Under the pieces are notes generated by a model, which worked only from the letters and a program-made list of their open reading frames with translations, did no database searches and was not told where the DNA came from. A stretch of 6,986 nt of DNA from Clostridia bacterium (GTDB lineage: Bacteria > Bacillota > Clostridia > Oscillospirales > Acutalibacteraceae): assembly GCA_017534365.1 (NCBI GenBank), contig JAFWCS010000391.1, positions 1 to 6,986 of the forward strand. The letters are read 5' to 3'. Positions 5,905-6,986 of this stretch are shown piece after piece (within the stretch, counting starts at the first letter, position 1; each line of letters begins with the position of its first letter). The position numbers and the translations under genes were made by a program.

Positions 5905-6744
5905 TCACGCAATCACAAGCGTCCGGCCCAGCGGGATCGCGCGCGCATCCGGGTAGTGGCCGACGAACCGCGTTTCGGCCACGGGGAGCCGATCCGGCGT
6001 CATGCCGAGCACGAGCGCTTCGATCGTCGGCGTCTGCGCTTTTTCCTCCATCGCCGTAAACGTGCCGAGCAGGATGCCGCCGACGCGGTCAAAGACGCCC
6101 ATCTGCCGCAGCTGCTCGAGCGCGGTCGTCATCTGATATGCGCCGCCGCCCAGGGATTCCAGCAGCAGGATCCCGCCGGTCACGTCCGGCCAGAAAGGGG
6201 TGCCGGCGAGCTTGAGGAAGCAGCGGATGTTGCCGCCGAAGATTTTGCCCTGCATCCGGCCGCCGCGCAGAAACTGCGGCGCAAGGTCGGCCGGATCAAA
6301 CCGCCCGGGCAGAACGGATCGCGCAAAATGCGCGCGCTGCGCTGCGGCGTCGGTATAGAGCAGGTTGCGGATCTGCCAGTTGACGGCGGGGCGTCCGGTT
6401 TTCGCGAGGATCGCGTTGATGACCGTGGAAAGATCGCTGAAGCCGTGATACACCGCGCGGGAGGCGCGGATCGCGTCCCAGTCCAGAAATGGCAGCGTCG
6501 TATTCGCCAGGTCGCCGCCGGAGACGTCAAAGATGAGATCGACCGACGGATCCCGGAACGCGCGGTTCAGCGCTTCGGCTTTCTCCTGCGGCGACGCGGG
6601 CGTTTCCGCAAGCAGGTGCGGCGAAACGACGGTTTCCGCGCCGAACGCCGCCAGCAGCTGCGGCAGACGGGCAACGTCCGCTTTTTCGTGCGCCGGCAGC
6701 GGATCCGAACAGCCGACCAGCGCGATTTTTTTCCTCTGATCCAA
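5905..6744 (-). CDS. S66 family serine peptidase (LD-carboxypeptidase / MccF-like)
   Basis: A 279-residue protein of the S66 family, whose members cleave the L,D-bond of muropeptide tetrapeptides in peptidoglycan recycling (LdcA) or inactivate microcin C-type peptide-nucleotides (MccF). All three catalytic positions can be assigned by comparison with LdcA: Ser103 in the nucleophile elbow HGFSDLS (100-106), Glu196 in GILLLESLG (191-199) and His263 in FVGHYPDARA (260-269). The N-terminal strand IALVGCSDP and the GKIFGGN block (167-172) are also typical. Where LdcA has GGYG(S) before the nucleophile, this protein has DVSGGDLANTTLPFLDWD (73-90). There is no signal peptide, so it should be cytoplasmic. 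The start is TTG: an in-frame TGA lies only 3 nt upstream and the next internal Met is far inside, at residue 164. GAGGAG lies 10 nt before the TTG. The upstream methyltransferase stop is 3 nt away, implying cotranscription. Confidence 0.88.
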   Translation of the reverse strand: MDQRKKIALVGCSDPLPAHEKADVARLPQLLAAFGAETVVSPHLLAETPASPQEKAEALNRAFRDPSVDLIFDVSGGDLANTTLPFLDWDAIRASRAVYHGFSDLSTVINAILAKTGRPAVNWQIRNLLYTDAAAQRAHFARSVLPGRFDPADLAPQFLRGGRMQGKIFGGNIRCFLKLAGTPFWPDVTGGILLLESLGGGAYQMTTALEQLRQMGVFDRVGGILLGTFTAMEEKAQTPTIEALVLGMTPDRLPVAETRFVGHYPDARAIPLGRTLVIA

Positions 6745-6747
6745 TCG

Positions 6748-6986
6748 TCAAACACTCCTCTCCGCAGCTTCGTTGATCGTGAACCACGTCAGACAGAGTT
6801 TGTGCCGCACGTTGAATTCTGCCGGGCACTGCGCAAGGAACGCCAGATGCGCCAGCTCCCACGCCCGGAAGGTCGCCGCGTCCATCGAAGCGAGCGTCCC
6901 GCGGCAGGCGCACATCCGGCCGTGCCAGCTTTCGCGCGTGAAGGGCAGATCGACGTCAAAGACCTCCGTCTGCCGGCCGGGAAACA
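6748..6986 (-). CDS. Class I SAM-dependent methyltransferase, C-terminal part (gene continues beyond the right edge)
   Basis: The frame is open from the window edge to TGA at 6748-6750 and gives 78 complete residues preceded by a partial codon. The segment TEVFDVDLPFTRESWHGRM (6-24) followed by CACRG (26-30) matches the C-terminal signature of a group of UbiE-like SAM-dependent methyltransferases common in Firmicutes (FTxESWxGRxxACRG followed by an acidic helix ending in a hydrophobic strand). The SAM-binding glycine motif would lie outside the window, so the substrate and exact subfamily are unknown. The tail contains several cysteines (Cys25, Cys27, Cys53, Cys64). It ends 3 nt before the TTG of the S66 peptidase and in the same frame, so the two products are separated only by one stop codon and one sense codon. 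Confidence 0.78.
   Translation of the reverse strand, partial: FPGRQTEVFDVDLPFTRESWHGRMCACRGTLASMDAATFRAWELAHLAFLAQCPAEFNVRHKLCLTWFTINEAAERSV
6755..6760 (-). promoter_or_regulatory. Ribosome binding site for the TTG start of the S66 peptidase
   Basis: GAGGAG on the minus strand lies within the last codons of the methyltransferase gene, 10 nt before TTG. The spacer is on the long side, which together with TTG suggests modest initiation. It helps decide the start because no ATG or GTG option exists between the upstream stop and the conserved N-terminal strand. Confidence 0.6.

Noticed and set aside
6527..6913. A 128-codon minus-strand frame overlapping the methyltransferase and S66 peptidase genes.
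   Set aside because: It lies in a different frame from both supported genes, is low in complexity and lacks any recognisable motif.

Overview
The window is a GC-rich, gene-dense bacterial segment in which every convincing gene lies on the minus strand, so it is best read from right to left. The Shine-Dalgarno sites are strong (AGGAGG and GGAGG types). The set includes a Firmicutes-type topoisomerase III with C-terminal cysteine clusters, a lipoprotein-type family 5 solute-binding protein and a Spx/ArsC-like protein. Together these suggest a high-GC member of the Clostridia, perhaps Oscillospiraceae-like. That placement is inference, because the window holds no rRNA or other phylogenetic marker.

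The upstream cluster runs from 6986 to about 4452. In transcription order it holds the C-terminus of a class I SAM-dependent methyltransferase, an S66 (LD-carboxypeptidase/MccF-type) serine peptidase starting at TTG, a GNAT acetyltransferase, a Spx/ArsC-like thioredoxin-fold protein and a small AAA-type P-loop kinase-like protein. The gaps are 3 nt, 51 nt, 58 nt and a 4-nt ATGA overlap. The cluster ends in a strong intrinsic terminator at 4452-4480.

An AT-rich intergenic stretch of about 100 nt follows (roughly 4320-4420). It stands out from the GC-rich background and carries candidate sigma-70-type promoter elements pointing leftward.

The downstream cluster runs from 4305 to the left edge. 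It holds a flavin reductase-like FMN-binding protein, DNA topoisomerase III (topB) after a 1-nt gap, and an oligopeptide/dipeptide-type solute-binding lipoprotein after a 4-nt ATGA overlap. At bases 1-3 there is an ATG preceded by a good Shine-Dalgarno, probably the first codon of the next gene; a transporter permease would be the natural guess, but nothing of it is visible.

Functionally, the window joins housekeeping (DNA decatenation), peptide uptake, cell-wall peptide or antimicrobial-peptide processing, and small redox and acetylation enzymes. I see no CRISPR array, tRNA, rRNA, insertion sequence, prophage gene or defence island. I found nothing I would call a new biological system. The points most worth a second look are the tight flavin reductase-topB-lipoprotein arrangement and the variant S66 peptidase.
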